DNA from: Candidatus Aalborgicola lynettensis
Lineage (GTDB): Bacteria > Pseudomonadota > Gammaproteobacteria > Burkholderiales > Burkholderiaceae_C
DNA: 64,000 nt
Direction of reading: 5' to 3'
NCBI GenBank assembly: GCA_016719405.1
Contig: JADJZE010000018.1
Span: 540,526-604,525, forward strand
In this document: positions 38,420-47,073 of the stretch, in pieces
Position numbering within the stretch: position 1 is the stretch's first letter
How the letters are laid out: each line of letters starts with the position of its first letter
Made by a program: the position numbers and the translations under genes
Notes under the pieces: generated by a model
What the model was told of the DNA's origin: nothing
Seen by the model: the letters and a program-made list of their open reading frames with translations, nothing else
Database searches by the model: none

Positions 38420-39655
38420 TCAGGGTCGGCGCACCCCGTGTGCGCGCAGCAAGGCCACCAAACCCAACAAGGCCACGGCGATGAGCACCGCCGGAAAGCC
38501 CAGCCGGGGTGACCAGTCCAGCAAGGCACCCGACAGGCCTGATGCCAGCAAGCCCCCCAAGGTGTAGGCCAGCACCAGCACCGCCGTACTATTGACCAGC
38601 GTGATGCCTTTTTCGCGTGCGCCAATGTCAATCATGGCCAGGGTGTAGAGCGTGCCCCCGGCACCGCCCCACAAAAACACCAGCGGCCACGCCAACCACA
38701 CAGTGCCCGCAACCCAGGGCATGGTGCAGGTCGCCAGCAGCATGGTGGCAGCGCAACCCACCATCAGCACCTGCCGCCCACGGGCCCGGTCTTTGAACTG
38801 GTCGGCCACCATGCCTGCGGGCAACATGATGGCCACGCCACCAATGCCACTGGCCGACACCAGCAGCGCCGCATGGGCGGGCGACAGGCCCAGCTCCAGC
38901 CCGTACAAGGGCAAGATGCCAGTGACACCGGTTTCAAAAAACCCGCCAATCAAACCCGCCAGCATGATGATGGGGTAGGCCCACAGGGCTTGCGCCAGCC
39001 CGCGCCAGCCGGTGGTGGCGGTATGCACATCGTGCGCCACCGGAATGGGTGGGATCAGGGCCGTCCACGCCAGGCCAAACAGCGAGAGCCCCATCACAAT
39101 CCACAGCGTGTAAGGATTGTCTGGCCCCACCCACACCAATGCAGCGGGCCCGGCAATAAAGGTGCTGCTGACCAGGGTCTGGAAAAAGCCCACATAACGC
39201 CCACGCTGGTGGGGCGGGCAAAACTCGGCAATCAGCGCTTCGGTCAACACCCAGCGCAAGGCCATCGCCAGGCCCGATACAAAGTTGAGTCCAAACCACA
39301 CCCGCAGGTCCTGCGTAAAGGCAAAACCCACCGCCGACGCACTGACCGCCGCCGACGCCACCCACATGGCCACGCGCGGCCCCAGGCGGTGCGACACGGC
39401 GGAGGCGAACGGTGTCATCACAAAAATACCCAGCCAGCCCGCCGCCGCAAACAAACCGGCCACGGTGCTGGACACGTCTGCCCCCTTCATGCGCAACAGC
39501 AGCAAGGGGCTGAGCATGAAGTGGGCCACCAGGGCAAAGAAGGTGGAGCCCAAAATGGCCGCCAGACCCAGCTTGGCCGTGGCGCTGCCGGGCCCGGCCG
39601 CTGTGGCGGCCACAGCAGCAGCGGCGGTGGGCGGATCGGCGGGCGTCATGGGCAA
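38420..39655 (-). CDS. MFS transporter
   Basis: 411-aa inner-membrane carrier with about 12 hydrophobic helices in two halves joined by a central loop (IPPIPVAHDVHTATTGWRG). It resembles sugar/drug-type MFS proteins (FVSGLAMALRWVLTEALIAEFCPPHQRGRYVGF has the MFS-type loop after helix 4-5; LPAGMVADQFKDRARGR matches motif A of the second half). The substrate is unknown. It overlaps the DUF3025 gene by 10 bp, so the two are co-transcribed. Confidence 0.88.
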   Translation of the reverse strand: MPMTPADPPTAAAAVAATAAGPGSATAKLGLAAILGSTFFALVAHFMLSPLLLLRMKGADVSSTVAGLFAAAGWLGIFVMTPFASAVSHRLGPRVAMWVASAAVSASAVGFAFTQDLRVWFGLNFVSGLAMALRWVLTEALIAEFCPPHQRGRYVGFFQTLVSSTFIAGPAALVWVGPDNPYTLWIVMGLSLFGLAWTALIPPIPVAHDVHTATTGWRGLAQALWAYPIIMLAGLIGGFFETGVTGILPLYGLELGLSPAHAALLVSASGIGGVAIMLPAGMVADQFKDRARGRQVLMVGCAATMLLATCTMPWVAGTVWLAWPLVFLWGGAGGTLYTLAMIDIGAREKGITLVNSTAVLVLAYTLGGLLASGLSGALLDWSPRLGFPAVLIAVALLGLVALLRAHGVRRP

Positions 39656-40527
39656 AAAGGCGCGCGCTGGGCGTGCACCATCACCGCACCCCCAGCGCCC
39701 ACCGCGTCAGCGGGGTCGGCCCCCGCTGCAACGCGGGGCGCGCGAAACACACTCGCGTCGGCATAAAACGCGGCGTCTTCGTTGGCAGGCCACCAGCCGG
39801 GCACGCCCAGCACGGGCAAGTGGGCAAAAGGTTTGGTGGCGAGCTTCTCGGCGCTGAGGTCTTGCGCCAGCCAGGTGTCCACATCTGCTATCAAATGAGT
39901 AGCTGCTTGCGCACGGTAGACGTGCGCTGTGATGGGTTTTCGTGGGTAAACCAGCTTTTCCATCAGGGCGTGGCCCAGCAGCAACAGCTGGGCTTGCGCC
40001 CACAGTGGGCGCAGGGTGACGAACAGGGTGTGCCAGTCTTTGGCCACCAGAGCGTGCCATAGGGCATCGGGCCCCACAAACAGGGCGGCGTTTTCGTCCA
40101 TCACCGTAATGGCGTCGCGCGTGGGGCCGCGCACCGGCTGGATGCCCGACTGCGCAATCTGCGCGGCCTGCAGCTGATTGAGGCGGCGCTTGGTGTGGGG
40201 GAAGTGCAGCCACATCAGGCCGTTGAAAAAGTCGTGCAGGCCGTGGCGGGTGGGCACTTGGCCAGTGCGGTAGATGAAGGCTTCGTAGGCTTCGCCTGCG
40301 GGCAGTGTGGTCTGGGGCACAAAGCGCACCGGGGCGCTGGACTGTGCACCGTTGAGGGCCTGGGCGCAAGCTTCCTCAACACCACCACCTTCGCCGCGGC
40401 CCGCATGCTCCAGCACCAGCGCGTGGGCGGACAGGGGTTCGCCCCTCAATCGCCAGGGTGCCAGCCAAGGTGCGGCCCAGTCGATGGCGGCCAGATCGTC
40501 GGGGGCGGTGGCGGGTGGCACGCGCAT
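39646..40527 (-). CDS. DUF3025-family protein
   Basis: 293-aa soluble protein of unknown function. The core YEAFIYRTGQVPTRHGLHDFFNGLMWLHFPHTKRRLNQLQ is the signature I associate with DUF3025, found in beta- and gammaproteobacteria. The start at 40527 (MRVPPATAPDDLAAIDW) is chosen because upstream codons run into the hairpin element at 40587-40680. A dispersed repeat copy at about 39886-39940 is translated in frame (HVYRAQAATHLIADV). It overlaps the MFS gene by 10 bp. Confidence 0.8.
   Translation of the reverse strand: MRVPPATAPDDLAAIDWAAPWLAPWRLRGEPLSAHALVLEHAGRGEGGGVEEACAQALNGAQSSAPVRFVPQTTLPAGEAYEAFIYRTGQVPTRHGLHDFFNGLMWLHFPHTKRRLNQLQAAQIAQSGIQPVRGPTRDAITVMDENAALFVGPDALWHALVAKDWHTLFVTLRPLWAQAQLLLLGHALMEKLVYPRKPITAHVYRAQAATHLIADVDTWLAQDLSAEKLATKPFAHLPVLGVPGWWPANEDAAFYADASVFRAPRVAAGADPADAVGAGGAVMVHAQRAPFCP
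39886..39940. repeat. Dispersed palindromic repeat inside coding sequence (copy B)
   Basis: Plus strand reads GCTATCAAATGAGTAGCTG, then CTTGCGCACGGTAGACGTGCGC, a GCGC palindrome next to a TAGCTGCT motif. On the minus strand it shares the 16 bases CGTGCGCAAGCAGCTA with copy A. It is fully inside the DUF3025 gene and keeps the frame. Confidence 0.6.
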
Positions 40528-40586
40528 GGGCTGGGGGGCTGCATCGGGGCTATGCGATGCCACTACAGGATGCGGTTCTGTAACCC

Positions 40587-40680
40587 GGAGCTGGGGTGGC
40601 GGGGCGCTTTGCTCCGTGTCCCCCGCCCGCTGCGCGGGCTCCTCCTTTACCTGCGCAAAACGCCCCGCCACCCCAACTCC
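40587..40680. repeat. Long-stem hairpin element with conserved 42-nt loop (copy 2)
   Basis: Arms 40587-40612 and 40655-40680 are complementary over 26 bp, with two C/T differences that would be G-U pairs in one transcript. They close a 42-nt loop (40613-40654) differing from copy 1 at only two positions. The inner hairpin GCCCGC-TGC-GCGGGC is perfect here. The right arm ends on the last base of the pyrC stop codon, so the element starts the pyrC 3' region. As with htpX and copy 1, it is 3' of a minus-strand gene in the same orientation. Confidence 0.85.
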
Positions 40681-41711
40681 TAGACCACCATGCGCCACGG
40701 CAGGGTCTCGCCGGCGCACAGGGGTTTGAGGCTGGCGTCGCCGAAGGCAAAGCTTTCGGGCACGGTGCTGGGCTCGCGGCGCAGGGTGATGGTGCCAGTG
40801 TTGCGTGGCTGGCCGTAGAAGTCGGCACCGTGGAAGGAGGCAAAGCCTTCCAACTTATCCAGCGCGCCCACGGCATCAAAGGCCTGGGCGTACAGCTCCA
40901 TGGCGTTGAAGGCGGTGTAACAACCGGCGCAGCCGCTGGCGTGTTCTTTGAGGTGGGCGGCGTGGGGTGCGCTGTCGGTGCCCAGAAAGAACTTGTTGGA
41001 GCCACTGGTGGCGGCTTGTACCAGGGCTTGGCGGTGGGTTTCGCGCTTGAGGACGGGCAGGCAGTAGTAGTGCGGGCGAATGCCGCCGGTGAAGATGGCG
41101 TTGCGGTTGTACAGCAGGTGGTGGGCGGTGATGGTGGCACCGGTGAAGCGGTCCGCCGCTTGCACGTATTGCGCGGCTTCCTTGGTGGTGATGTGTTCGA
41201 ACACGACCTTCAATTCCGGAAAATCCTTGCGCAACGGAATGAGCTGGGTGTCGATAAACACCGCTTCGCGGTCGAACAGGTCAATATCGCTGCTGGTCAC
41301 TTCGCCGTGCACCAGCAGCAGCAGCCCGGCCTTTTGCATGGCTTCCAGCGTTTGGTAGGTTTTGCGCAGGTCGGTTACACCGGCGTCGCTATTGGTGGTG
41401 GCGCCTGCGGGGTAGAGCTTGCAGGCCACCACGCCGGCGTCTTTGGCGCGGGCGATCTCATCGGCGGGCAGGTTGTCGGTGAGGTACAGCGTCATCAGCG
41501 GCTCAAAGGCCACTCCGGCGGGCACAGCGGCTTGAATGCGCTGCTTGTATTCCAGGGCCTGCGCCGCCGTGGTGACCGGGGGCTTGAGGTTGGGCATGAT
41601 GATGGCGCGGCCAAACTGGGCGGCGGTGTGGGGTACAACGGTGTGCAGGGCAGCGCCGTCGCGCACATGCAGGTGCCAGTCGTCGGGGCGGGTGATGGTG
41701 AGGGTGTTCAT
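40680..41711 (-). CDS. pyrC: Dihydroorotase PyrC
   Basis: Zinc enzyme of pyrimidine synthesis that cyclises carbamoyl-aspartate to dihydroorotate. The 343-aa class II enzyme has the metal motif DWHLHVRDGAA (about 11-21), the carboxylated lysine in CKLYPAGATTNS, VHGEVT, FEHITTKEAA and the aspartate in LGTDSAPH. The start at 41711 (MNTLTITRPDDWHLH) fits E. coli PyrC; longer open frame upstream is not supported. Confidence 0.96.
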   Translation of the reverse strand: MNTLTITRPDDWHLHVRDGAALHTVVPHTAAQFGRAIIMPNLKPPVTTAAQALEYKQRIQAAVPAGVAFEPLMTLYLTDNLPADEIARAKDAGVVACKLYPAGATTNSDAGVTDLRKTYQTLEAMQKAGLLLLVHGEVTSSDIDLFDREAVFIDTQLIPLRKDFPELKVVFEHITTKEAAQYVQAADRFTGATITAHHLLYNRNAIFTGGIRPHYYCLPVLKRETHRQALVQAATSGSNKFFLGTDSAPHAAHLKEHASGCAGCYTAFNAMELYAQAFDAVGALDKLEGFASFHGADFYGQPRNTGTITLRREPSTVPESFAFGDASLKPLCAGETLPWRMVV

Positions 41712-41897
41712 GGCGGGTATTGTCCCAAAAGCGTGGCCCACACTTTGCGGCGCCTCAATGGCCACGAAAGCGATGAACAGAATATGCCGTTTCCGCACGT
41801 CTGGCATACATTGACAGCTATCAATAGCATAGCATCCATCTAAAAACAAGGGACACGCGCCAAGCCCTCGGAGGGGTGGCGGCAAGTCCTCAGCCCG

Positions 41898-42899
41898 CTA
41901 CGCCGGCGCGCTGGCCTGGCTGCGCAGGTAGTCCCACAGCGCCTGCGCGCTGGACTTGGGCGGGTGCAGGGCCGCACGTGGCGTGACCGGGGCGCCGCGC
42001 AGGGCGTGCAGGGTTTGGGCGCGGGGCGACTCTTTGCTGGCCGGTTTTTCGCGGTACACCCGCACTTCCATGGTGACCTGCAGTTTTTGCGCGGTGGGTG
42101 GCAAGGCGCTCACCAGGCGGCCCGCCGCCAACTCCTGCACCACGGCGCTGTGGGGCAAAAATGCGATGCCGTGTCCTTCCAGCGCCATGGCCTTGAGGCC
42201 CTCGGCCATATCGGTCTCGTAGACCCGGTCCAGGTGGATGGGGGTGGGGGTTTCTTTCAAAATCAAATCAACCATCTGGCCCAGATAGGCGCCACTGGCA
42301 TAACCCAGGTACGGCAAGGGCTGGTTAATCCGCCCGGGCAGCACGTACAGCGGCGCCCCAGAGCGGTCGGGCTTGGTGTAAGGGGCCAGGGTTTCTTCGC
42401 CAAGGCTGACCATTTCATACCGGTCGGCGTCCAGCGGAATGGGCTGTGCCGGGTGGTGGTAGGCAATGAGCAGATCGCAACTGCCCTCGGCCATACGCAT
42501 CACGGCGTCGTGTACGTTCAGGGCCATCAGGCGGCTTTTGATGGGGCCAAAGGTGTCGCGCAGGGCCGATACCCAGGCCGGAAAGAAAGTAAACGCCAGC
42601 GTGTGCGGTACGGCAAACTCAATCACATCGTGGGCGCTGGCAGAGTAGCCGCGCAACATGGCACGCGCACTTTGCATGGCCTGCAGAATCTCCAGCGACT
42701 GGTCGTACAGCGTTTCGCCCGCCGGCGTCAGGCGCGTGGGGTAGCTGCTGCGGTCGACCAGGTCGGTGCCGGCCCAGGCCTCCAGCGACTGGATGCGGCG
42801 CGAGAACGCCGGTTGGGTGACGTGGCGCAACTGGGCCGAACGGCTGAAACTGCGCGTTTCGGCCAGGGAGACAAAGTCTTCAAGCCATTTGGTTTCCAT
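41898..42899 (-). CDS. LysR-family transcriptional regulator
   Basis: 333-aa regulator. The N-terminal winged HTH is clear (WLEDFVSLAETRSFSRSAQLRHVTQPAFSRRIQSLEAW broken at about 5-42), followed by a LysR substrate-binding fold. The start at 42899 (METKWLEDF) is chosen as typical; an in-frame ATG at 42923 is possible. It lies 31 bp downstream of a periplasmic binding protein gene on the same strand; its target and effector are unknown. Confidence 0.9.
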   Translation of the reverse strand: METKWLEDFVSLAETRSFSRSAQLRHVTQPAFSRRIQSLEAWAGTDLVDRSSYPTRLTPAGETLYDQSLEILQAMQSARAMLRGYSASAHDVIEFAVPHTLAFTFFPAWVSALRDTFGPIKSRLMALNVHDAVMRMAEGSCDLLIAYHHPAQPIPLDADRYEMVSLGEETLAPYTKPDRSGAPLYVLPGRINQPLPYLGYASGAYLGQMVDLILKETPTPIHLDRVYETDMAEGLKAMALEGHGIAFLPHSAVVQELAAGRLVSALPPTAQKLQVTMEVRVYREKPASKESPRAQTLHALRGAPVTPRAALHPPKSSAQALWDYLRSQASAPA

Positions 42900-42930
42900 G
42901 GGCGGATTATGCGGGGGCCGCAACCGCCCC

Positions 42931-43677
42931 TTACTTCTTGAACTTGATCGCCGCGTTCAGTTTCTGAATGACGTCGTCGGGCACGTTTTTGCTGCACATC
43001 AAGTGGCGGTACTCGCCATCGGGCATGTTTTTGAACGTAATTTGCTTGGAGTCATTCAGTGCAAACCCGGCTGCTGAAATGGCCACTGCAGCCTCTTCGG
43101 GCGCGATGAACATGTAGTCCGACATTTTTAATTTAATCGACTTGATCATCAGCAGGTTCTCGTCCGTCGTTCTGACGACCGTGGGCTGGTACCGTGTAAT
43201 CAGCGCGTCGAGGGTTGTGCCATAGGAGTAGGCCAGCTTGACCAGCAGCACCATGCTTTTGTCGTTGAATACATCCACCACCGAATGAAAGGCGGCAAAG
43301 CGCGGTGCATTGGCAGCGGCAGTCAAAATGACCTGGGGCTGATCCTGGTAGACGGGTTTGGTGAACTTGGCAAACACTTCGCGTTCGGGCTTCTTGAACA
43401 TGCCAATCATGCAGTCCTGCCCGGAATTGGTTTCCACATAACGCAGCTGGCGCGCAAACGGTGTCTCCTGGACCACGACCGGCACCTGTGCGCTCTTGAA
43501 TGCGAGGTACGAGGGCCCACCCGTCAGTCCACTCAGACCTTCACCGGATGCCATCATGTAGGGTGGGCGTTGTATGTAGTGCAGGGTGACCGGCTGCGCC
43601 CAGGCGGTCCACGGCTGGGCCATTGCACCGAGCAGCAAGGCCACATGAAGGGCATTTTTTTGCATTTTTATTGGCAT
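42931..43677 (-). CDS. Periplasmic solute-binding protein (SBP_bac_3-like)
   Basis: 248-aa exported protein. The signal peptide ends at about AWA|QPV (residues 26-28). The mature sequence has the pattern of amino-acid-type binding proteins without a transporter, as in the many TIGR02285-like family members: LHYIQRPPYMMASGEGLSGL near the start, ETPFARQLRYVETN and CMIGMFKKPEREVFAKFTKPVY. No permease or ATPase genes are nearby, so a sensory role or an orphan transport role is possible. The ligand is not predictable. Confidence 0.8.
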   Translation of the reverse strand: MPIKMQKNALHVALLLGAMAQPWTAWAQPVTLHYIQRPPYMMASGEGLSGLTGGPSYLAFKSAQVPVVVQETPFARQLRYVETNSGQDCMIGMFKKPEREVFAKFTKPVYQDQPQVILTAAANAPRFAAFHSVVDVFNDKSMVLLVKLAYSYGTTLDALITRYQPTVVRTTDENLLMIKSIKLKMSDYMFIAPEEAAVAISAAGFALNDSKQITFKNMPDGEYRHLMCSKNVPDDVIQKLNAAIKFKK

Positions 43678-44092
43678 TTATCGACCTGGGAGAGCAAACT
43701 ACGGTGCGTACACAGGGTCATGTGTTGCCCCGAATTGGACCTGCATTCTCTGTGAATAGGCACCGAGCCGAACCGGCCTCTCGGTGCCGTTGCCAAAGCC
43801 AAGCAGACAATCGCAGACGTGCTTTTCAACCGCATGGGCGCAGTATGGCGCTCTTGGTTGGCACCGGATCCACGTAAAAACCCTTATAGCTGGCCCCGCT
43901 ATGTTCCCCCCGCCGGCGCGCAACCAAAATTCTGGTGTGCAGCAAGGTAGTGACGGCACAGCACAGTGCCGCCGTTCGCCACGTACGGAGAACACCCGAA
44001 AACGCAGAACGGATCTGCCGTTTGCATCCGGAAGATAGAAATTGGTGTCCTGCCAGAGGGGTTCCCTACCCTCCAACACCGATAATCCCCCC
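43678..44092. other. Intergenic region upstream of dapF
   Basis: 415 bp without a convincing gene. It contains a 9-bp inverted repeat, GGCACCGAG (43759-43767) and CTCGGTGCC (43780-43788), with a 12-nt loop and no T-run. A short open frame (43784-44038) has no recognisable composition or ribosome site. The dapF promoter is expected here, but I cannot place it with confidence. Confidence 0.4.
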
Positions 44093-44992
44093 ATGCGAAT
44101 CCAATTCACCAAAATGCAGGGTGCAGGCAACGATTTTGTGGTGCTCGACGAGACCCGGGGCCGCCTGGGGCTTACTGCGGCACAGTACCGCTTGCTGGGT
44201 GACCGCCATTTTGGTGTGGGCGCCGACCAGATTTTGAGCGTGCGGCCTTCGCCCGCGCCGGGTATCGACTTTGAATACGTGATCCACAACGCCGACGGCG
44301 GCGAGGTGGAGCAGTGCGGCAACGGTGCCCGCTGTTTTGCGCGGTATGTGCGCGACGCCGGTCTCACCAGCAAAGACGTGCTGCAGGTGCAGACCCTAAA
44401 AGGTGTCATCAGTCCGCGTCTGACGCCCGATGGCCGCGTCACGGTGGACATGGGCGCACCGGTGTTTGCGCTGGAGCAGCTTCCGTTTGACGCCACCGGG
44501 CTGCAGCCCCGGCCAGACGGTTCATGGCAAAAATGGCCGGTTGCGCTTGCTGGGCAAGCGGGAGCAGCTATAAATTCCGTAGCAACCGTGTGGCTGGCAC
44601 TGGTGTCCATGGGCAACCCGCATGCGGTGCTGGTGGTCGATGACGTGGACACCGCGCCGGTACTGACCCAGGGCCCGCTGGTGCAGCAAAGCCCGCATTT
44701 CCCGCAAGGGGTGAACGTGGGTTTTATGCAGGTGCAAAGCCGCAGCCAGATCCGTTTGCGGGTGTTTGAGCGCGGCGCGGGTGAAACCCTGGCCTGTGGC
44801 TCGGGCGCCTGTGCGGCGGTGGTGGCGGGTATTCGCCTGGGGCTGCTGGACGCTGCGGTTACCGTGCACACCCGCGGTGGCGACCTGCACATTGACTGGG
44901 CCGGGGCCCACTCCGACGCGGGGGCCCCGGTGCTGTTGACCGGACCCGCCGTGACGGTATTCAAGGGCGAGATCGAACTGCCCGACAATTAA
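44093..44992 (+). CDS. dapF: Diaminopimelate epimerase DapF
   Basis: Converts LL- to meso-diaminopimelate for lysine and peptidoglycan. The 299-aa protein has FTKMQGAGNDFVVLD at the N terminus and both catalytic cysteines: EQCGNGARCFARY (about residue 77) and LACGSGACAAVV (about 240). The meso-DAP product feeds MurE (DNPR type) encoded at 3.2 kb. A dispersed-repeat copy (about 44541-44590) is translated in frame, giving the extra segment VALAGQAGAAINSVATVW. First of a dapF-DUF484-xerC series. Confidence 0.95.
   Translation: MRIQFTKMQGAGNDFVVLDETRGRLGLTAAQYRLLGDRHFGVGADQILSVRPSPAPGIDFEYVIHNADGGEVEQCGNGARCFARYVRDAGLTSKDVLQVQTLKGVISPRLTPDGRVTVDMGAPVFALEQLPFDATGLQPRPDGSWQKWPVALAGQAGAAINSVATVWLALVSMGNPHAVLVVDDVDTAPVLTQGPLVQQSPHFPQGVNVGFMQVQSRSQIRLRVFERGAGETLACGSGACAAVVAGIRLGLLDAAVTVHTRGGDLHIDWAGAHSDAGAPVLLTGPAVTVFKGEIELPDN
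44541..44590. repeat. Dispersed palindromic repeat inside coding sequence (copy C)
   Basis: Plus strand holds GCGCTTGCTGGGCAAGCGGG, then AGCAGCTATAAATTCCGTAGC: a CGCTTG/CAAGCG hairpin beside the AGCAGCTAT motif shared with copies A and B. It lies in dapF and keeps the reading frame, at a surface-loop-like position between the two catalytic domains (inference). Confidence 0.55.
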
Positions 44993-45017
44993 CACTATTC
45001 CAACTGAAATTACTCCT

Positions 45018-45704
45018 GTGAGCCTGACCGTGAACCAACCCATTACCGAAGACGATATTGCACAATTTTTGAGCAATACGCCCGATTTCTTTCAGCGCCA
45101 TGCCGAGTTGCTGGCTGCGGTGCAGTTCACCAGCCCGCACAGCCACCGCGCCGTGAGCCTGCAGGAGCGCCAGGCCGAGATGCTGCGCGAGAAAATCAAG
45201 GTGTTGGAGCAGCGCGTCATGGAAATGATCCGCAACGGCAATGAAAACGTCATGTTGTCCGACAAAATCTTGCGTTGGGCGCGTTCCCTGTTTCTGGCCA
45301 CCGATACGGCGCAGTTGCCCAATGTGATCGTGCAGGAAATCCGCCAGCAGTTTGCCGTGCCCCAGGTGGGCTTGCGGGTGTGGGGCGTGGCGCCGGAATA
45401 CCTGGCGCAGCCCTATGCCATGGGTGTCAGCGACGATGCCAAGCTGTTTGCCAGCTCCCTGATGGAGCCCTTTTGCGGTTTGAACACCGGTTTTGAGGCC
45501 GTGGGCTGGCTGGAAGCGCCGTTTTCCGTCACCTCGCTGGCCCTGATTCCCCTGCGCACGGGCAGCGCCGGCGAAACCGGGTCGGCGTTTGGCATGCTGG
45601 TACTGGCTTCGCCCGACGCGCAACGCTTCAGCAGCGGCATGGGCACCGACTTTCTGGCCCGCATTGGCGAGCTGACCGGCGCGGCCTTGGCGCGCCTGCG
45701 CTAG
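45018..45704 (+). CDS. DUF484-family protein
   Basis: 228-aa cytoplasmic protein with a GAF-like fold. The N-terminal part reads DDIAQFLSNTPDFFQRHAEL, then a coiled coil (SLQERQAEMLREKIKVLEQRVMEMIRNG split at about 45-75), typical of DUF484. It starts at GTG 45018, 25 bp after dapF, and ends 55 bp before the xerC ATG. The dapF-DUF484-xerC order is widely conserved in proteobacteria, and function is unknown. Confidence 0.92.
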   Translation: MSLTVNQPITEDDIAQFLSNTPDFFQRHAELLAAVQFTSPHSHRAVSLQERQAEMLREKIKVLEQRVMEMIRNGNENVMLSDKILRWARSLFLATDTAQLPNVIVQEIRQQFAVPQVGLRVWGVAPEYLAQPYAMGVSDDAKLFASSLMEPFCGLNTGFEAVGWLEAPFSVTSLALIPLRTGSAGETGSAFGMLVLASPDAQRFSSGMGTDFLARIGELTGAALARLR

Positions 45705-45759
45705 CTTGACCTGGGCGCAGTGGGCCTTTCATACCCATTTTGACGCCTTGCACGCGAAC

Positions 45760-46752
45760 ATGGCCCAAGCCGAAGCGCAACCCGATCAAAACCCGCAGGC
45801 TGTACACCCTCTGGTGCAGCGCTATTTGGAGTACGTGCGCGTTGAAAAGCGCCTGGCTGCGCGCACAGTGGCGCTGTATACCCTCGATTTGGAACGCCTG
45901 AGCGCTATGGCGGCGAGGGTGCCAGTCGATCTACTGCAGGTGCACAGCACCCACATCCGCCGTTGGGTGGCGCACATGCACAGCGACGGGCGCAGCGGGC
46001 GCGGTATCGCCCTTATTTTGTCGGGATGGCGCGGCTTTTATACCTGGCTGGGTCACCAGGGGATCGTTGCGAGTAACCCGGTGGTGGACGTGCGCGCACC
46101 TAAAGCCCCCAAGCCCCTACCCAAGGCGCTGGGAGTAGACGACGCGGTGCAGTTTGCGGATTTCAAGAGCGATGACGATGCCTGGCTGGAGGCCCGCGAT
46201 TGCGCCATGGTGGAACTGCTGTACGGCAGTGGCCTGCGTGTGGGCGAGTTAGTGGGGCTGGATGTAGTGGCCAGCCATACGGCGCGTGGCTGGATTGATA
46301 TGGCTGCAGCAGAAGCGCATGTTCTGGGCAAAGGTTCCAAGCGACGCAGCGTGCCAGTAGGACAGGCCGCCTTGCAGGCGCTGGAACACTGGTTGCAGGT
46401 GCGTGGCCCCTTGGGCACGCTGGGGCCGGACATGGTGGCACCAGCCCATGCCGACGCCGCCTCTGCCTTGTTCAATGGCCGCAATGGCACCCGGCTCACT
46501 CCGCAGGCAGTGTGGCAGCGGCTCAAACGGCGCAGCCTGCTGTCCGGCCTGTCCACGCCGGTGCATCCGCACATGCTGCGCCATTCGTTTGCCAGCCACG
46601 TTTTGCAAAGCAGCGGCGATTTGCGTGCCGTGCAGGAACTTCTGGGGCACGCCAACATCTCCACCACACAGGTCTATACCCGGCTGGACTTTCAGCACCT
46701 AGCCAACGTGTACGACGCTTCGCACCCACGGGCGAAATTGAAAAAAGAGTGA
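45760..46752 (+). CDS. xerC: Tyrosine recombinase XerC
   Basis: Site-specific recombinase that, with XerD, resolves chromosome dimers at dif. The 330-aa protein has an N-terminal SAM-like DNA-binding domain (about 12-100, VQRYLEYVRVEKRLAARTV) and the catalytic residues: Arg in YGSGLRVGELVGL, His-x-x-Arg in HPHMLRHSFASH, His in LLGHANISTTQ and the nucleophile Tyr in QVYTRLDF. The ATG at 45760 (MAQAEAQPDQ) is preferred, though a TTG at 45706 is in frame. The IS-rich patch begins about 125 bp downstream. Confidence 0.93.
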   Translation: MAQAEAQPDQNPQAVHPLVQRYLEYVRVEKRLAARTVALYTLDLERLSAMAARVPVDLLQVHSTHIRRWVAHMHSDGRSGRGIALILSGWRGFYTWLGHQGIVASNPVVDVRAPKAPKPLPKALGVDDAVQFADFKSDDDAWLEARDCAMVELLYGSGLRVGELVGLDVVASHTARGWIDMAAAEAHVLGKGSKRRSVPVGQAALQALEHWLQVRGPLGTLGPDMVAPAHADAASALFNGRNGTRLTPQAVWQRLKRRSLLSGLSTPVHPHMLRHSFASHVLQSSGDLRAVQELLGHANISTTQVYTRLDFQHLANVYDASHPRAKLKKE

Positions 46753-47073
46753 CTGACCTTGCCCCCGAAAACTGTAGCTCTTAGCGGGTGCGATTCAAAG
46801 TGATGTGCCGCCCATCAAGTGGCATACAGATAGTTGGTCGCCCAGTAACTGTGCCATTCACCATTGAGGCGACTCACCTGTCAGCGCCGATTGAATATTG
46901 AGCCACCCTGCCGATTCAAATTTGAGCCAGGGCGGGTTGCTGGTTTTTGCATCAGCAACTGTGGATAAGTGTACTCATTTGCTGGTTTTTTCTGATCTCC
47001 TTGGTTTTGATTACAAGCAGGGGAAGGCAGCGTTGGGCGCAGCCCGTAGCGGATTTCCCCTGCTTCGCCGCCG
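46753..47073. other. Gene-free stretch between xerC and istB
   Basis: The first ~125 bp show nothing recognisable. From 46879 on, the IS21-type terminal repeats lie (see that entry). At about 47015-47070 an inverted repeat AAGCAGGGGAA ... TTCCCCTGCTT could act as a terminator for istB; no T-run is present. Confidence 0.4.
46879..46929. repeat. IS21-type terminal repeats
   Basis: The terminal TGTCAGCG is followed by two imperfect direct repeats of 20 bases with a 24-bp period (46886-46905 and 46910-46929). IS21-family transposases bind such repeats. I see no flanking target duplication to test, because the opposite end is missing. Confidence 0.7.

Noticed and set aside
40528..40719. N-terminal extension of the DUF3025 gene through the hairpin element (with VKEEPAQRAGDTEQ)
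   Set aside because: The extension translates the intergenic hairpin repeat; the family-like sequence begins near 40527.
41845..41897. Third copy of the 42-nt-loop hairpin between pyrC and the LysR gene (GGGACACG, CGGAGGGG)
   Set aside because: Only short fragments match and no long complementary flanks are present.
43759..43788. 9-bp inverted repeat upstream of dapF as a terminator or riboswitch
   Set aside because: No T-run and no surrounding structure resembling the lysine riboswitch; too small to interpret.
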